The notes beneath the pieces were generated by a model. It made no database searches. It worked only from the letters and a program-made list of their open reading frames with translations, and had not been told where the DNA came from. The translations under genes were made by a program, and so were the position numbers. Shown in pieces: positions 7,970 to 16,517 of a DNA stretch of 35,093 nucleotides. The DNA is taken from positions 1 through 35,093 of the forward strand of contig NZ_AEIU01000029.1 of the NCBI RefSeq assembly GCF_000165125.1. The letters are read 5' to 3'. The first letter of the stretch is position 1, and each line of letters starts with the position of its first letter. The stretch comes from Vibrio caribbeanicus ATCC BAA-2122. Its GTDB lineage: Bacteria > Pseudomonadota > Gammaproteobacteria > Enterobacterales > Vibrionaceae.

Positions 7970-10444
7970 CTAGGACTTGTATCTGCGTTTACTGACTGCA
8001 CATCTGATCTCGCTCTCGGAGACGCAAACTACTTCAATGTCGCCAACTAAACCAGACAAAATCATCTCTGCGATATCTGGATTACGTTCCATGAGCTCTT
8101 TTTTAATTGAATCTATTTGAGACTGATTAAGGTCCGGATCAGCAATGCGAATCACAAGTGCGCCTTTCGTATCATCGAGGTCGTATGCTTTGTAAGGCGC
8201 ATGCTTGGCGATTGCTGCGGTAATATCTGAGAGGTTCACTTTCTCGCCATGCTTAAACTCCCCAGAATAGCGACCAAGACAGCGATCAAATACATAGATG
8301 GTCTTTCCCTTGTGCTCAATATGGTCGAATCCTTCAATTAAATCATTCGTGACAAATCGAACTGCCGGAAAGCTAGAGCGTGCAAATGAGGTAAGAAGTA
8401 GCACTTCGCCAGGCCCGTTGTAGCTTACCTCTGAGTACAGAGTATTGGCATCAATGACCTCTGGCAAAATGTAATCATCGAACTGATACTTGCCAATTTC
8501 GTGATTGAAGAACGCGATTGAACCAATCTCAATGCTCCCAAACAAATCAAGAATGTCATTCACGCGAATACCGAAGAATAACGCAACTTTCTTCTGCCAA
8601 TCTAAGCTGGCAACGTCTCCTACGACGATAATTTTCTTTGGTGTTGCTTTGAGTTCACCCGTCGCAATAAGCGCATCGAGGATCATCGGCATAGTGAAGA
8701 AAATCTCAGGGTTAATGCGATTCAAAACCTTAATATGTTCCGCGATAGGGCGAGTAAAATCGATCAGCTCTGTTTCACATCCCATCAAACGAAAGATTTC
8801 TCCAGCTGTAGCGGCTGCATGCCCCGTACCTAAATCCGCACACGCTGTTTTGTAACTGTTCCCGCAGAAATTCTGAATTATGTCCTTTCTTTGCTGAAGA
8901 TAGATATCCTGATCGGAAGGGACATACGAAATGCGTTTACGTTTTCCCGATGTTGTTCCTGATGTCAGATATATATCCATCGATTCAAACTGATGGTCAG
9001 CATGATAGTAATGCTCCGTTAGAACTGCTTCGTCAATTAGCGGCAAGTCACTGATGGTAAAAGGGCGGTTGATATCAACCTGGTTTATTTCTCCATACCA
9101 TGGGAAAGTCTGTATGGTATCCCGAACCAACGAAGCTAAATCGCGACCAGTTTCAGGAGTCTTTGAAACCTCTCCCAGACCTTTATCATAGAACGTTTGC
9201 TCGGTTTCTCGGACCTTGGCGATGGTTTCGAATAACGTTTGGCTATCTTTCTCTATGACAGTAATTGCACCTGGCGCTGTAAGCAAATCGATTGTCTTGT
9301 TTTGTATATCACCAATATCGTAGTGATATTTCGCAGATACCACTCCTTTAATATTTTTTAAAGCCGGAAGCGGGTCCTCAAGTACACAACCACTTTTGGG
9401 GCTAAGCATATAAACGTAGGCGGCCTTCTTGTGAGAAATCGTATTCCTACTCTGCAATTGGTGGATTGAACCATCAAATACCTCTGGTCTTACGATGGCA
9501 TCCACTAATTTACTGACTTGCGAGTGACCCAAGGTCTCTTCAATGATATATGGATCTGCACCGCCAGCAATCCTAGCGCCTACTTCGATGAGAACGGGAC
9601 CACGCTTCGTTAACATCACTTCGGCATGAAAGGCTCCGTTACGCAATCCAAGAGCCTGACACGCCACCTGTGTATAGTCTGATAATTCGTGATAGCATTC
9701 GTCATTCACATAGCGCAAGATCTGCTCATCGTAGATTGGGTTTCCATCAACAAATCGTTTTCTAGATTCAAACAGATCAGTAAAGAAAAAACCGTTGTCG
9801 CGCGCTATCCCATTAACGACGTACTCCGCACCCTCCAAAAATTCCTGGCAAAGCACTGACGTGTTTGGAGCCCCAAAAACATCGTTTTTCCCCATAATGT
9901 TGTGGAATGCATCCAGTGCTTGGCTTTCCGAATGACAAATTGACACTCCATCCGTTGCCGCACTTTTTAAGGGCTTCAACACAACCGGCCAGTCATCTCT
10001 TCCTGCTAGCCAATCAGAAAGCTCTGAGGTACTTGTCACCATCGCTTGATCGATAGACGCAACCCCAGCTTTCTTGATTGCCTCCTGCATCGCGTATTTG
10101 TCACGTCTCGCCATTGAAAGTTCAATATCATTGGAAAACGGCAATTCAAACTCATTATTAAGCGTATCTGCCAGTTCTACAGCACCTTCACTGCCAGCGA
10201 TGATTGCTTTAATAGAATATTCATTTAGAGTCTCCAGCAACTCACCATAGCTAAAATTGTATATGATTGTTCTATCGCATGTGCGTCTAGTAAACTCTTG
10301 GTCTTGATTGAAATATGAAGGCGTAAAGGGCGATTCAATGTGGATAACTTTGTAGCCAATCGCTTGAAAGGCAGGAACTAGGTATTTACCACCTGTATAT
10401 GCGTCAACAATAACGATGACTTTTTTGTTATGAACTTCAGACAT
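7970..10444 (-). CDS. Fused ATP-grasp amino-acid ligase and acyl-adenylate amide synthetase (DdaF-DdaG-like fusion)
   Basis: One uninterrupted 824-residue frame has two catalytic halves. Residues 1 to about 425 are an ATP-grasp ligase of the carboxylate-amine type: VVLKPLKSAATDGVSI (154-169) is the ATP-binding lid and EVGARIAGG (287-295) the Mg/ATP motif. Residues about 440-824 are an adenylate-forming enzyme: TSGTTSGKRKR (494-504) is the P-loop, DLFGSIEIGS (633-642) the A5-like motif and RFVTND (696-701) the A8-like one. In dapdiamide assembly, DdaG activates fumarate as fumaroyl-AMP and acylates the beta-amine of Dap, and DdaF adds the C-terminal amino acid at ATP cost. Both activities appear here in one chain, in F-then-G order. 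The amino acid selected by the ATP-grasp half cannot be read from sequence. Confidence 0.88.
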   Translation of the reverse strand: MSEVHNKKVIVIVDAYTGGKYLVPAFQAIGYKVIHIESPFTPSYFNQDQEFTRRTCDRTIIYNFSYGELLETLNEYSIKAIIAGSEGAVELADTLNNEFELPFSNDIELSMARRDKYAMQEAIKKAGVASIDQAMVTSTSELSDWLAGRDDWPVVLKPLKSAATDGVSICHSESQALDAFHNIMGKNDVFGAPNTSVLCQEFLEGAEYVVNGIARDNGFFFTDLFESRKRFVDGNPIYDEQILRYVNDECYHELSDYTQVACQALGLRNGAFHAEVMLTKRGPVLIEVGARIAGGADPYIIEETLGHSQVSKLVDAIVRPEVFDGSIHQLQSRNTISHKKAAYVYMLSPKSGCVLEDPLPALKNIKGVVSAKYHYDIGDIQNKTIDLLTAPGAITVIEKDSQTLFETIAKVRETEQTFYDKGLGEVSKTPETGRDLASLVRDTIQTFPWYGEINQVDINRPFTISDLPLIDEAVLTEHYYHADHQFESMDIYLTSGTTSGKRKRISYVPSDQDIYLQQRKDIIQNFCGNSYKTACADLGTGHAAATAGEIFRLMGCETELIDFTRPIAEHIKVLNRINPEIFFTMPMILDALIATGELKATPKKIIVVGDVASLDWQKKVALFFGIRVNDILDLFGSIEIGSIAFFNHEIGKYQFDDYILPEVIDANTLYSEVSYNGPGEVLLLTSFARSSFPAVRFVTNDLIEGFDHIEHKGKTIYVFDRCLGRYSGEFKHGEKVNLSDITAAIAKHAPYKAYDLDDTKGALVIRIADPDLNQSQIDSIKKELMERNPDIAEMILSGLVGDIEVVCVSESEIRCAVSKRRYKS

Positions 10445-10451
10445 ACTATCC

Positions 10452-11144
10452 CTATAATAAAATTTGCTGAGTAATAATTTCTGCTACTTTGGAAAAATGA
10501 TTCTTCCAATAAAAATGGCCACCAGAAAACCGAGACACACCGAGGAAACACTGTGTTAGTTCTTGCCAGTTATCCATCGTTTTATTGATGTATTCGTTCT
10601 CTCCACACAACGCTAAGATAGGAGTTTTGAGCATGGCCCCCATCTTTGGCGCATATTCATGATATTGTCGATATTCGTCACGAATATCGGGAAGGAAGGC
10701 TTTTAATACCTCGACATTTTGAGTAGTTGCTTCGTCACTTAGTGACATCAAGTGCTCTAGAAATAGGTCATCTTCTAGGTCGAAATAGCGATACGCATCC
10801 TTTTCACGCTCGGGAGGACATAAAGTGCTCGATACAAACAAGCACTTTGGAAAAACACCACGTCTCTCAAGCTCATGGGTAACTTCATACGCCAACGCAC
10901 CGCCCATGCTGTGTCCAAATAGAGCAAAATCGGTGTTTACAGACTTTGCTAAGACCTGCTCAATGAGGTCATCGACGATCAAACTAAAGCTTGGATTAGC
11001 AGCCTCATTAATTCTTGAATAACGGCCGGCTCTATCGATAGCTGACCAGTTTATGTGTTCTGGGAACTCCTTTTGCCAAGTGAGATATTGGTGAGCTCCG
11101 CCTCCTGCATGCGGAAAGCAAAAAACGTCCAACTTCTGAATCAC
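10452..11144 (-). CDS. Type II thioesterase of the NRPS operon (DdaE-like)
   Basis: The 230-residue alpha/beta hydrolase has the stand-alone thioesterase hallmarks: CFPHAGGGA (9-17) as oxyanion region, GHSMGG (77-82) with nucleophile Ser79, and SGGHFYW (207-213) with catalytic His210. The acid usually sits in a GxxD turn; here the turn is GENE, suggesting Glu184 in place of Asp. Its ATG overlaps the stop of the adenylation-thiolation gene by 4 bases (ATGA), so it is coupled to the carrier protein it should serve. Likely role: release of the epoxidised acyl-Dap from the carrier, or removal of misloaded groups. The family alone cannot distinguish product release from editing. The match to DdaE rests on gene order and family, from memory. 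Confidence 0.88.
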   Translation of the reverse strand: MIQKLDVFCFPHAGGGAHQYLTWQKEFPEHINWSAIDRAGRYSRINEAANPSFSLIVDDLIEQVLAKSVNTDFALFGHSMGGALAYEVTHELERRGVFPKCLFVSSTLCPPEREKDAYRYFDLEDDLFLEHLMSLSDEATTQNVEVLKAFLPDIRDEYRQYHEYAPKMGAMLKTPILALCGENEYINKTMDNWQELTQCFLGVSRFSGGHFYWKNHFSKVAEIITQQILL

Positions 11145-12826
11145 AAGACCTCCATTTGCTTACACTTGATATGAGCGCTCAAAGCGTCGATCGTTGGATG
11201 TAGAAAAAGGTCAGGTAGCGATAAGCTAATCCCCAAATGGGTTTCTAATGCGACCATCAGATTCATCGCGGCGATAGAATCACCAATATTAAAGAAATGG
11301 GTGTCACAAGCCAGATTTGGTTGCCCGAGAACTTGCTCCCAAACCGATTTCACGCGTTCAGAAATTGCGTCAGAGTTTTGTGCCGATGGGCTCTTCGACT
11401 CCTCGCTCGCTCGAGACCCCCAGGACTCAACTAATGATTTGTGGTCCAGCTTTAGGTTGTCAGTGAGAGGAATTTTAGTCACCTCTTGCCATAAAACTGG
11501 CACCATATATTCTGGTAGGAATTGAGCGAGTTTGTTTTTCAAGGTGCTCACGTTTATTTGACCACCTTGACTTGAAACGACTGAAGCAAGTAGTGCGGAA
11601 TTATTGGCACTGTTTTTTACAACGGAGACTGCAACTTCAGACACTCCTTCGAGAGCGGCTATAGCTTTCCTCACTTCTTCAAGCTCGATGCGGTAGCCAC
11701 TGATTTTGATTTGGTCATCAAGTCGGCCCAAAAAGAGGAGATCTCCATTGGAACTACGCTTTACAAGATCACCGGTACGATAGCTACGTTTTCCTTGGAA
11801 CATGACGAACGCTTCTAGCGTTCTCTCGTGATTGTTGTAATAGCCTTCAGCAAGGTGGCATCCCTGAACGTAAAGTTCACCTGGTTCTTCTTTATCGCAA
11901 ATGTCTCCGGCATCATTCACCACGACGCACTCCACACCACCTAAAGGCTTTCCTATCGTTGCCTCATTTCCCGATATCTTTTTAATGGTGGTATTGATGG
12001 TGTTTTCAGTAGGTCCGTACACATTAAAAACTGTGGCATCTATGGAAGCCAAGTTTTTCCATAGGTCGCCATCGATTGCTTCTCCTCCAACGATGATGAG
12101 CTTTAAACTCGACACCGAACTTAATCCCACTTCTAGCAGAAGCTTCAAGTGCGATGGAACCAAATCAATATTGCAAATGTTATGGTCTCGTAAATACTCT
12201 AATAAAAGCTGCGGGGATTTTCTTATTTCATCACTCACCACATGCAGGGAGTAACCCAAAGCGACTAAAGCTAACCGCTCTAAGGAGCTATCGAAACAGA
12301 ACGATGCATTCATCGCAACATTGCCGCTTACCAAACCATTAGGCGAATAGATCTTATTATGGTGTTCTTGAACTAAGTTCTCATAAGCTCTGTGACCAAC
12401 AAGTACACCTTTGGGCTCCCCTGTTGTGCCAGAAGTAAAAATGATATAAGCATGGCTTGAATCTGTTTTTCCTTTTTGCTTTGGATTTAGGACACGAACA
12501 CCCTCTGATTCAATCAATAACTCTGCATCCGACAATACTTGAACTGTTTCTTTACGCGATAATGGCCAATTAGCATCCATCGGTACATAGACGCGATTGG
12601 CCATCCATGTTGCATAAGCCGCAATAACGAAATTTATTCCCCGAGGCATACAGACAGCAACCGCAGCACCATAACTAGAAAGACCGGTGATGCTTTTTGC
12701 CAATGATTCAATTCGATCATAAAACTCTGAATAACTTAACGATTCATTTTGGTCTGTTACCGCCACGTCATTTGGGCGATGGGCGACATGCTTTTTTAAA
12801 GCTTCTAGCAAATAACGTTCAGACAT
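11141..12826 (-). CDS. NRPS adenylation-thiolation didomain protein (DdaD-like)
   Basis: This 561-residue protein has one A and one T domain and no condensation domain. A-domain motifs: IFTSGTTGEPKG (129-140), FDSS (178-181), NVYGPTEN (268-275), YRTGDL (349-354), GRLDDQIKISGYRIELEEV (367-385), and TDNLKLDHKSL with catalytic Lys459. Asp179 of FDSS is the residue that contacts a substrate alpha-amine, so an amino-acid-type substrate is expected. The T domain carries FFNIGDSI with phosphopantetheine Ser517. DdaD of the dapdiamide pathway is also an A-T didomain; it loads N-beta-fumaramoyl-Dap so that DdaC can epoxidise it on the carrier, and this protein fits that role beside its oxygenase. It starts 12 bases after the oxygenase stop. 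A 4'-phosphopantetheinyl transferase is needed from elsewhere. Confidence 0.9.
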   Translation of the reverse strand: MSERYLLEALKKHVAHRPNDVAVTDQNESLSYSEFYDRIESLAKSITGLSSYGAAVAVCMPRGINFVIAAYATWMANRVYVPMDANWPLSRKETVQVLSDAELLIESEGVRVLNPKQKGKTDSSHAYIIFTSGTTGEPKGVLVGHRAYENLVQEHHNKIYSPNGLVSGNVAMNASFCFDSSLERLALVALGYSLHVVSDEIRKSPQLLLEYLRDHNICNIDLVPSHLKLLLEVGLSSVSSLKLIIVGGEAIDGDLWKNLASIDATVFNVYGPTENTINTTIKKISGNEATIGKPLGGVECVVVNDAGDICDKEEPGELYVQGCHLAEGYYNNHERTLEAFVMFQGKRSYRTGDLVKRSSNGDLLFLGRLDDQIKISGYRIELEEVRKAIAALEGVSEVAVSVVKNSANNSALLASVVSSQGGQINVSTLKNKLAQFLPEYMVPVLWQEVTKIPLTDNLKLDHKSLVESWGSRASEESKSPSAQNSDAISERVKSVWEQVLGQPNLACDTHFFNIGDSIAAMNLMVALETHLGISLSLPDLFLHPTIDALSAHIKCKQMEVL

Positions 12827-12838
12827 AGCTATTTCCCA

Positions 12839-13801
12839 CTAAAGTGTTACAGGGTCGACCAGAGCAACACGCACTGCTCGCTGACCTTGAAATGGTTTGC
12901 GTCCATGACTGACAAGCAAATTGTCGCCAATCAAGAAGTCACCCACTTCCCAACCAAAAGTAACCTGACAATCGACAAATGCGACGCGAATTTTCTCTAC
13001 AACGTCATTGGGAATCTCTTCACCATTTCCATAAAATACGTGCCTTGGTAGGAAGTCTACGCCTAACGAAGACAACATTGCTTCCTGTATCGCTGGTTCT
13101 AGGTTGGTTACGTGAAATAGGTGGAGTTGGTTGAACCAAAGCTCATCGCCAGTGATTGGGTGCTCAATGATCGCCTGTCTTTTTTGACGAGTTCTCAGGT
13201 GAGTAGTGGAAACCCACTCGAACTCGATCTCATTGTCTCTGCAGTACTGCTCAACTTCAGCAGGGTCATCTGACTGAAAAGCTTCTTGCCAGGAAAGATC
13301 AAACCCGCCATCAAAGTTACGCTGATACATGACACCGAGCTGACGGAACTTTTCAACGTCTTCTTCTGGCAATGTTTCGATAATTTTCTTGTTATCCGAT
13401 ATAGGGGTTTCTCCCCCTTGGTCAGCAACGACGAGTGAACAAAATAAGATTTTTCCTGGAACCACTTTCTGAAAAGCATTTTCGCTGTGATTTGCAATCT
13501 GCTTATTAGCCGGATACTCAGTGCTTGTATAGACGCCTTTCGCCGTCTGAATACGTTGGGTAGAGCGCTCCTTGTAACTCAACTCCAACTGCGCAAGATC
13601 TGAAACAATTTGGCTAAACTTATCATCGCTATCGACATTGAATCCACGAAAGAGTAAACATTTCTTCTCTGCCAAAAGAGCATCCAAATCCAAGTTCGCT
13701 AAAACGTCTCTAACAGTTTGACCCTCATCACTTGGATTCACCAAGTAAAGGTGCTCATAGCCATCTTCTAATATGGATACTGTGCAGCCTTCGATTTTCA
13801 T
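12839..13801 (-). CDS. Fe(II)/2-oxoglutarate-dependent oxygenase of the TauD/clavaminate synthase group (DdaC-like)
   Basis: I start at the ATG at 13801, which overlaps the previous stop as TAATG, giving 320 residues; another in-frame ATG lies 12 bases upstream. Iron ligands: NHSEN gives the HxE pair (His105, Glu107), and VSHGRKPF gives the distal His299. Arg308 or Arg311 should bind 2-oxoglutarate. HxE rather than HxD is typical of clavaminate-synthase-like members. The adjacent A-T didomain and Dap genes suggest the same reaction as DdaC, epoxidation of a carrier-bound fumaramoyl group to the epoxysuccinamoyl warhead. Hydroxylation of an amino acid is the alternative for this family. It is downstream of, and coupled to, the SbnB-like gene. 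Confidence 0.88.
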   Translation of the reverse strand: MKIEGCTVSILEDGYEHLYLVNPSDEGQTVRDVLANLDLDALLAEKKCLLFRGFNVDSDDKFSQIVSDLAQLELSYKERSTQRIQTAKGVYTSTEYPANKQIANHSENAFQKVVPGKILFCSLVVADQGGETPISDNKKIIETLPEEDVEKFRQLGVMYQRNFDGGFDLSWQEAFQSDDPAEVEQYCRDNEIEFEWVSTTHLRTRQKRQAIIEHPITGDELWFNQLHLFHVTNLEPAIQEAMLSSLGVDFLPRHVFYGNGEEIPNDVVEKIRVAFVDCQVTFGWEVGDFLIGDNLLVSHGRKPFQGQRAVRVALVDPVTL

Positions 13802-14826
13802 TACTCTGCCCATCTCGATACATCAGGAAAGAAGTCATCAAGAGTATGTCGCCCCGGTAAGCCGATATCATGTTTGTAGATGAACATGGCTAAAGCTAAA
13901 TCCAGAACTCCTAATCCAAACGGTGAAAATATCGTAGGTTTCTTTGAATCAAGCTGCAAATTCCCCAATATATACGCAGCCAATGTTCCATCAGCAAAAT
14001 CACGGTTCCCAGCCATTTGCTCAGCTAAATGGGGGGAGGTATTAGCTTTCATGCAGTGTTCAACATCATCGAACACGTTGTTACTCTCAAGAATCGTTTC
14101 ACTTGGAATGTCTCTTAATGAAATGTTTAATACAAGCTGACTCGCGTTGAATCGGAAGCTTGGATCTAAATATGGGGCTGGTGCCGTAGTAGCAAAAATC
14201 ACGATATCGGCAGACAACGCAGCCTCTAGCGATGTGCAAATATCAATACTTCTTCCCGTTTGCTTTGACATATTTTCTGCAAACAAATAGGCATTATCTT
14301 GTGACAAATCGTAGATTTCGAACTGATCAATCTTCCAGTCATCGGCATGGAAAAATTCAGTGATGTATCTTGCGATCACACCTCCACCGATAATACATAC
14401 TCGCTCTGCAATTTTCCCAGTCCGAGACAAATGATTTGCAGCCAACACAGCAGATGCTGACGTCCTTGCTGCACTTATTTGTGCTCCTTCCAATAAACAA
14501 AATGGGTAGCCGGTAGTTCTGTTATTGAGTAAAATCGCTGCAGACGCCCGCTGTAGATTGTGGTTAATATTTTTTGGAAAACTTGAAATCCATTTGATCC
14601 CTGCAATTTCTGTCGACGCATTACTGTCGTTTATTGAAGAAGGCAACGCAATAATTCGCGCTTCTGGCTTATCTTTAAAACGCAAAAAGTAACTATCTGG
14701 GTTTTCTGTAAAACCATTTTCATGAGCAAGATATGTTGACTCGATGACACCCAAAATATCTTTCTTGCATTCAGAAAGAACACTTGAGATGTACTCCCCG
14801 CCGATTACTTCAAATTGCTTTTGCAT
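13801..14826 (-). CDS. SbnB-like NAD-dependent dehydrogenase of the ornithine cyclodeaminase/mu-crystallin family
   Basis: I choose the ATG at 14826 (341 residues) over a GTG at 14835; both overlap the 3' end of the SbnA-like gene. The N-terminal half has GIKWISSFP (76-84, substrate Lys78), and SAARTSASAV precedes a Rossmann segment with IIGGGVIARYI (Gly147-149 region). In staphyloferrin B biosynthesis SbnB oxidatively hydrolyses N-(1-amino-1-carboxyethyl)-glutamate made by SbnA, giving L-2,3-diaminopropionate (L-Dap), 2-oxoglutarate and NADH. The 17-base overlap with the SbnA-like gene makes the paired function very likely. A true ornithine cyclodeaminase or alanine dehydrogenase is less likely in this context. 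Confidence 0.88.
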   Translation of the reverse strand: MQKQFEVIGGEYISSVLSECKKDILGVIESTYLAHENGFTENPDSYFLRFKDKPEARIIALPSSINDSNASTEIAGIKWISSFPKNINHNLQRASAAILLNNRTTGYPFCLLEGAQISAARTSASAVLAANHLSRTGKIAERVCIIGGGVIARYITEFFHADDWKIDQFEIYDLSQDNAYLFAENMSKQTGRSIDICTSLEAALSADIVIFATTAPAPYLDPSFRFNASQLVLNISLRDIPSETILESNNVFDDVEHCMKANTSPHLAEQMAGNRDFADGTLAAYILGNLQLDSKKPTIFSPFGLGVLDLALAMFIYKHDIGLPGRHTLDDFFPDVSRWAE

Positions 14827-15790
14827 ATGCTTCACTTTCTCTTTCAGCTATAAATCCAAATTTATCCTCACACCACTCATTGTTGAAAACGGTGCTAACA
14901 TAACCTCCACCAAGGTCAGGCGAGATTGCCACGACCTTGTCGGATTCTTTAAACCTGTTGCTTACGGCTCTCAACCCAGCTAGAACTGTTCCTGTCGATG
15001 CACCAGCGAGGTATCCGTATTTCTGAGCGATCTCTCGACACACCTTGACGGCTTCAAGTTCAGAGACCTGTATCAATTGATCGATGTGTATTTCATTAAA
15101 AAATGGAGGGAGCACACTGGCGCCTAATCCAGGTAAATAGCGTGGACCAGCTTCTGTTCCAAATGTGACAGAACCTACAGAGTCCACTGCTATTATCTTT
15201 GTATTCGGGGAATGGACTCTAAAATACTCAGCACATCCCATCAATGTCCCTGTAGTACCTGCACCAATAACTAGATAATCAACATCCCCGATACTTTGAT
15301 GAATAGATTTAGCGGTTAATGAATAATGCGACTTTACGTTACCTGGGTTGGCGTACTGATTGAGCCAAATGAGGGACGGATCTTCATTGAGTCTACTTTT
15401 TATGTAGTTCAAACGATTGCCTAGATAACCACCTTTTTCGTCCTTTTGACTAATGATAATGACCTCTGCACCTAGCGCCCTCATTGTCTTAATATTTTGT
15501 TCAGACGTATTAGCATCTGCGACGCAAGTAAACCTGAGAGATTTGCTAGCTGCGATGATACTTAATGCAACCCCCATATTTCCTGAACTTGATTCAATGA
15601 AATGTTTAGAGTCAACCAAATTGGTATTAATTATTGCATCATCAATTAAATATTTAGCAGCTTTTATTTTTATGGAGCTGCCAGCACTGAAACCTTCTAT
15701 TTTTATTATCGGACTATTTGTCTCACAGAAGCCCGTCAGCCTCAGAAAAACATCATCATTTATGATGTCACCCATCTCTTCAATAATCAT
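14810..15790 (-). CDS. SbnA-like PLP-dependent synthase for L-2,3-diaminopropionate formation
   Basis: The 326-residue protein belongs to the cysteine synthase fold-type II family. Lys41 in SSIKIKAA is the probable Schiff-base lysine, SSSGNMG (67-73) binds the substrate carboxylate, and IGAGTTGT (175-182) binds the PLP phosphate. SbnA joins O-phospho-L-serine and L-glutamate into N-(1-amino-1-carboxyethyl)-glutamate, which SbnB cleaves to L-Dap; the overlapping SbnB-like gene supports this instead of cysteine synthesis. It is the first gene of the eight-gene overlapping run. The upstream 289 bases are AT-rich and hold an ATTATA/TATAAT-like minus-strand -10 candidate near 15962-15967, without a convincing -35. 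Confidence 0.88.
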   Translation of the reverse strand: MIIEEMGDIINDDVFLRLTGFCETNSPIIKIEGFSAGSSIKIKAAKYLIDDAIINTNLVDSKHFIESSSGNMGVALSIIAASKSLRFTCVADANTSEQNIKTMRALGAEVIIISQKDEKGGYLGNRLNYIKSRLNEDPSLIWLNQYANPGNVKSHYSLTAKSIHQSIGDVDYLVIGAGTTGTLMGCAEYFRVHSPNTKIIAVDSVGSVTFGTEAGPRYLPGLGASVLPPFFNEIHIDQLIQVSELEAVKVCREIAQKYGYLAGASTGTVLAGLRAVSNRFKESDKVVAISPDLGGGYVSTVFNNEWCEDKFGFIAERESEAYAKAI

Positions 15791-16079
15791 TTAACACCCG
15801 TTAAAAACTTAAATTAACTTCTTTTTCTAAACTTAATAGTTCTTTTTCATTTTTTAAAAATCGAAAAATACCATTATTGATAAAAAATCAATCTGAAAGT
15901 GAGTGAATTTTTTACACATTAAAACTGGATATCGAATCTTCAATTTATTACAGGTAGAAGAATTATAAGGTTTCTTACTCAATGATGACTTTGCTCTATA
16001 ATATTATGGATATAGTTGATGTCGATAATCGCCATAAATACCAAAATGAAAGTCTGCTAGCCAGTTCTGTACATTAAAT

Positions 16080-16517
16080 TTATTGGTTGCTCAATTCGTA
16101 AAAGTTTTTTTTATCAATATCACTTTTAAGTAATTCTATATCTAAGCTCAATTCTTTTAATTCATAGTCTATTACATGTCTTGTTGTTTTTATCGGTAAT
16201 AAATAGCCACTGCTTGCCGCTAGGTAAATTTGAGACTTGTCAAATTTATTACCGGTTTTCCAGCAACAGACCTTTATATTCTTGTCAGAATAGTTTGTCA
16301 TGTAACAAGGAATTGACTTAAGTCCAATTATATTGGCTGCTTGTACTCGATGATGTCCATCCATAATTATTTTCGTTGAATAATCAACTACAACCGGAGC
16401 CTTCCATAATTTTGAGCGAGAAATTTCATCCATTACATACTTTACTCGGCAATCATCAGTATACTCGTGAGGTTTTAGCTCACTAAGAGCTAACATTTGG
16501 AGGCTTACTCCCTTCAT
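16080..16517 (-). CDS. ParB/SbnI-like protein, putative free L-serine kinase
   Basis: I choose the ATG at 16517 because AAGGAG lies 5 bases upstream (16523-16528); the frame extends 7 codons further to 16538. The 145-residue protein has the ParB/sulfiredoxin-fold signature: LKPHEY (residues 14-19 here), then KAPVVVD and IIMDGHHR (about 50-57), the nucleotide-binding loop. SbnI of Staphylococcus and archaeal SerK share this fold and phosphorylate free serine to O-phospho-L-serine, the SbnA substrate. The Glu in the PHE motif is a candidate catalytic base. It is much shorter than SbnI (about 254 residues) and lacks the C-terminal half, so it looks like a minimal kinase domain. A DNA-binding ParB regulator is the alternative; no helix-turn-helix is evident. 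Confidence 0.7.
   Translation of the reverse strand: MKGVSLQMLALSELKPHEYTDDCRVKYVMDEISRSKLWKAPVVVDYSTKIIMDGHHRVQAANIIGLKSIPCYMTNYSDKNIKVCCWKTGNKFDKSQIYLAASSGYLLPIKTTRHVIDYELKELSLDIELLKSDIDKKNFYELSNQ

Noticed and set aside
6123-13801. A clavam or carbapenem pathway (Asn-synthetase homologue plus clavaminate-synthase-like oxygenase)
   Set aside because: The synthetase keeps Cys2 and an intact glutaminase domain, unlike beta-lactam synthetases, and there is no carboxyethylarginine- or carboxymethylproline-synthase-like gene.
10452-16517. A staphyloferrin B-like siderophore cluster (SbnA, SbnB, SbnI homologues)
   Set aside because: No IucA/IucC-type synthetases, citrate synthase, decarboxylase or siderophore receptor are present. 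The A-T didomain, oxygenase, amidotransferase and ATP-grasp ligase fit a Dap peptide antibiotic instead.
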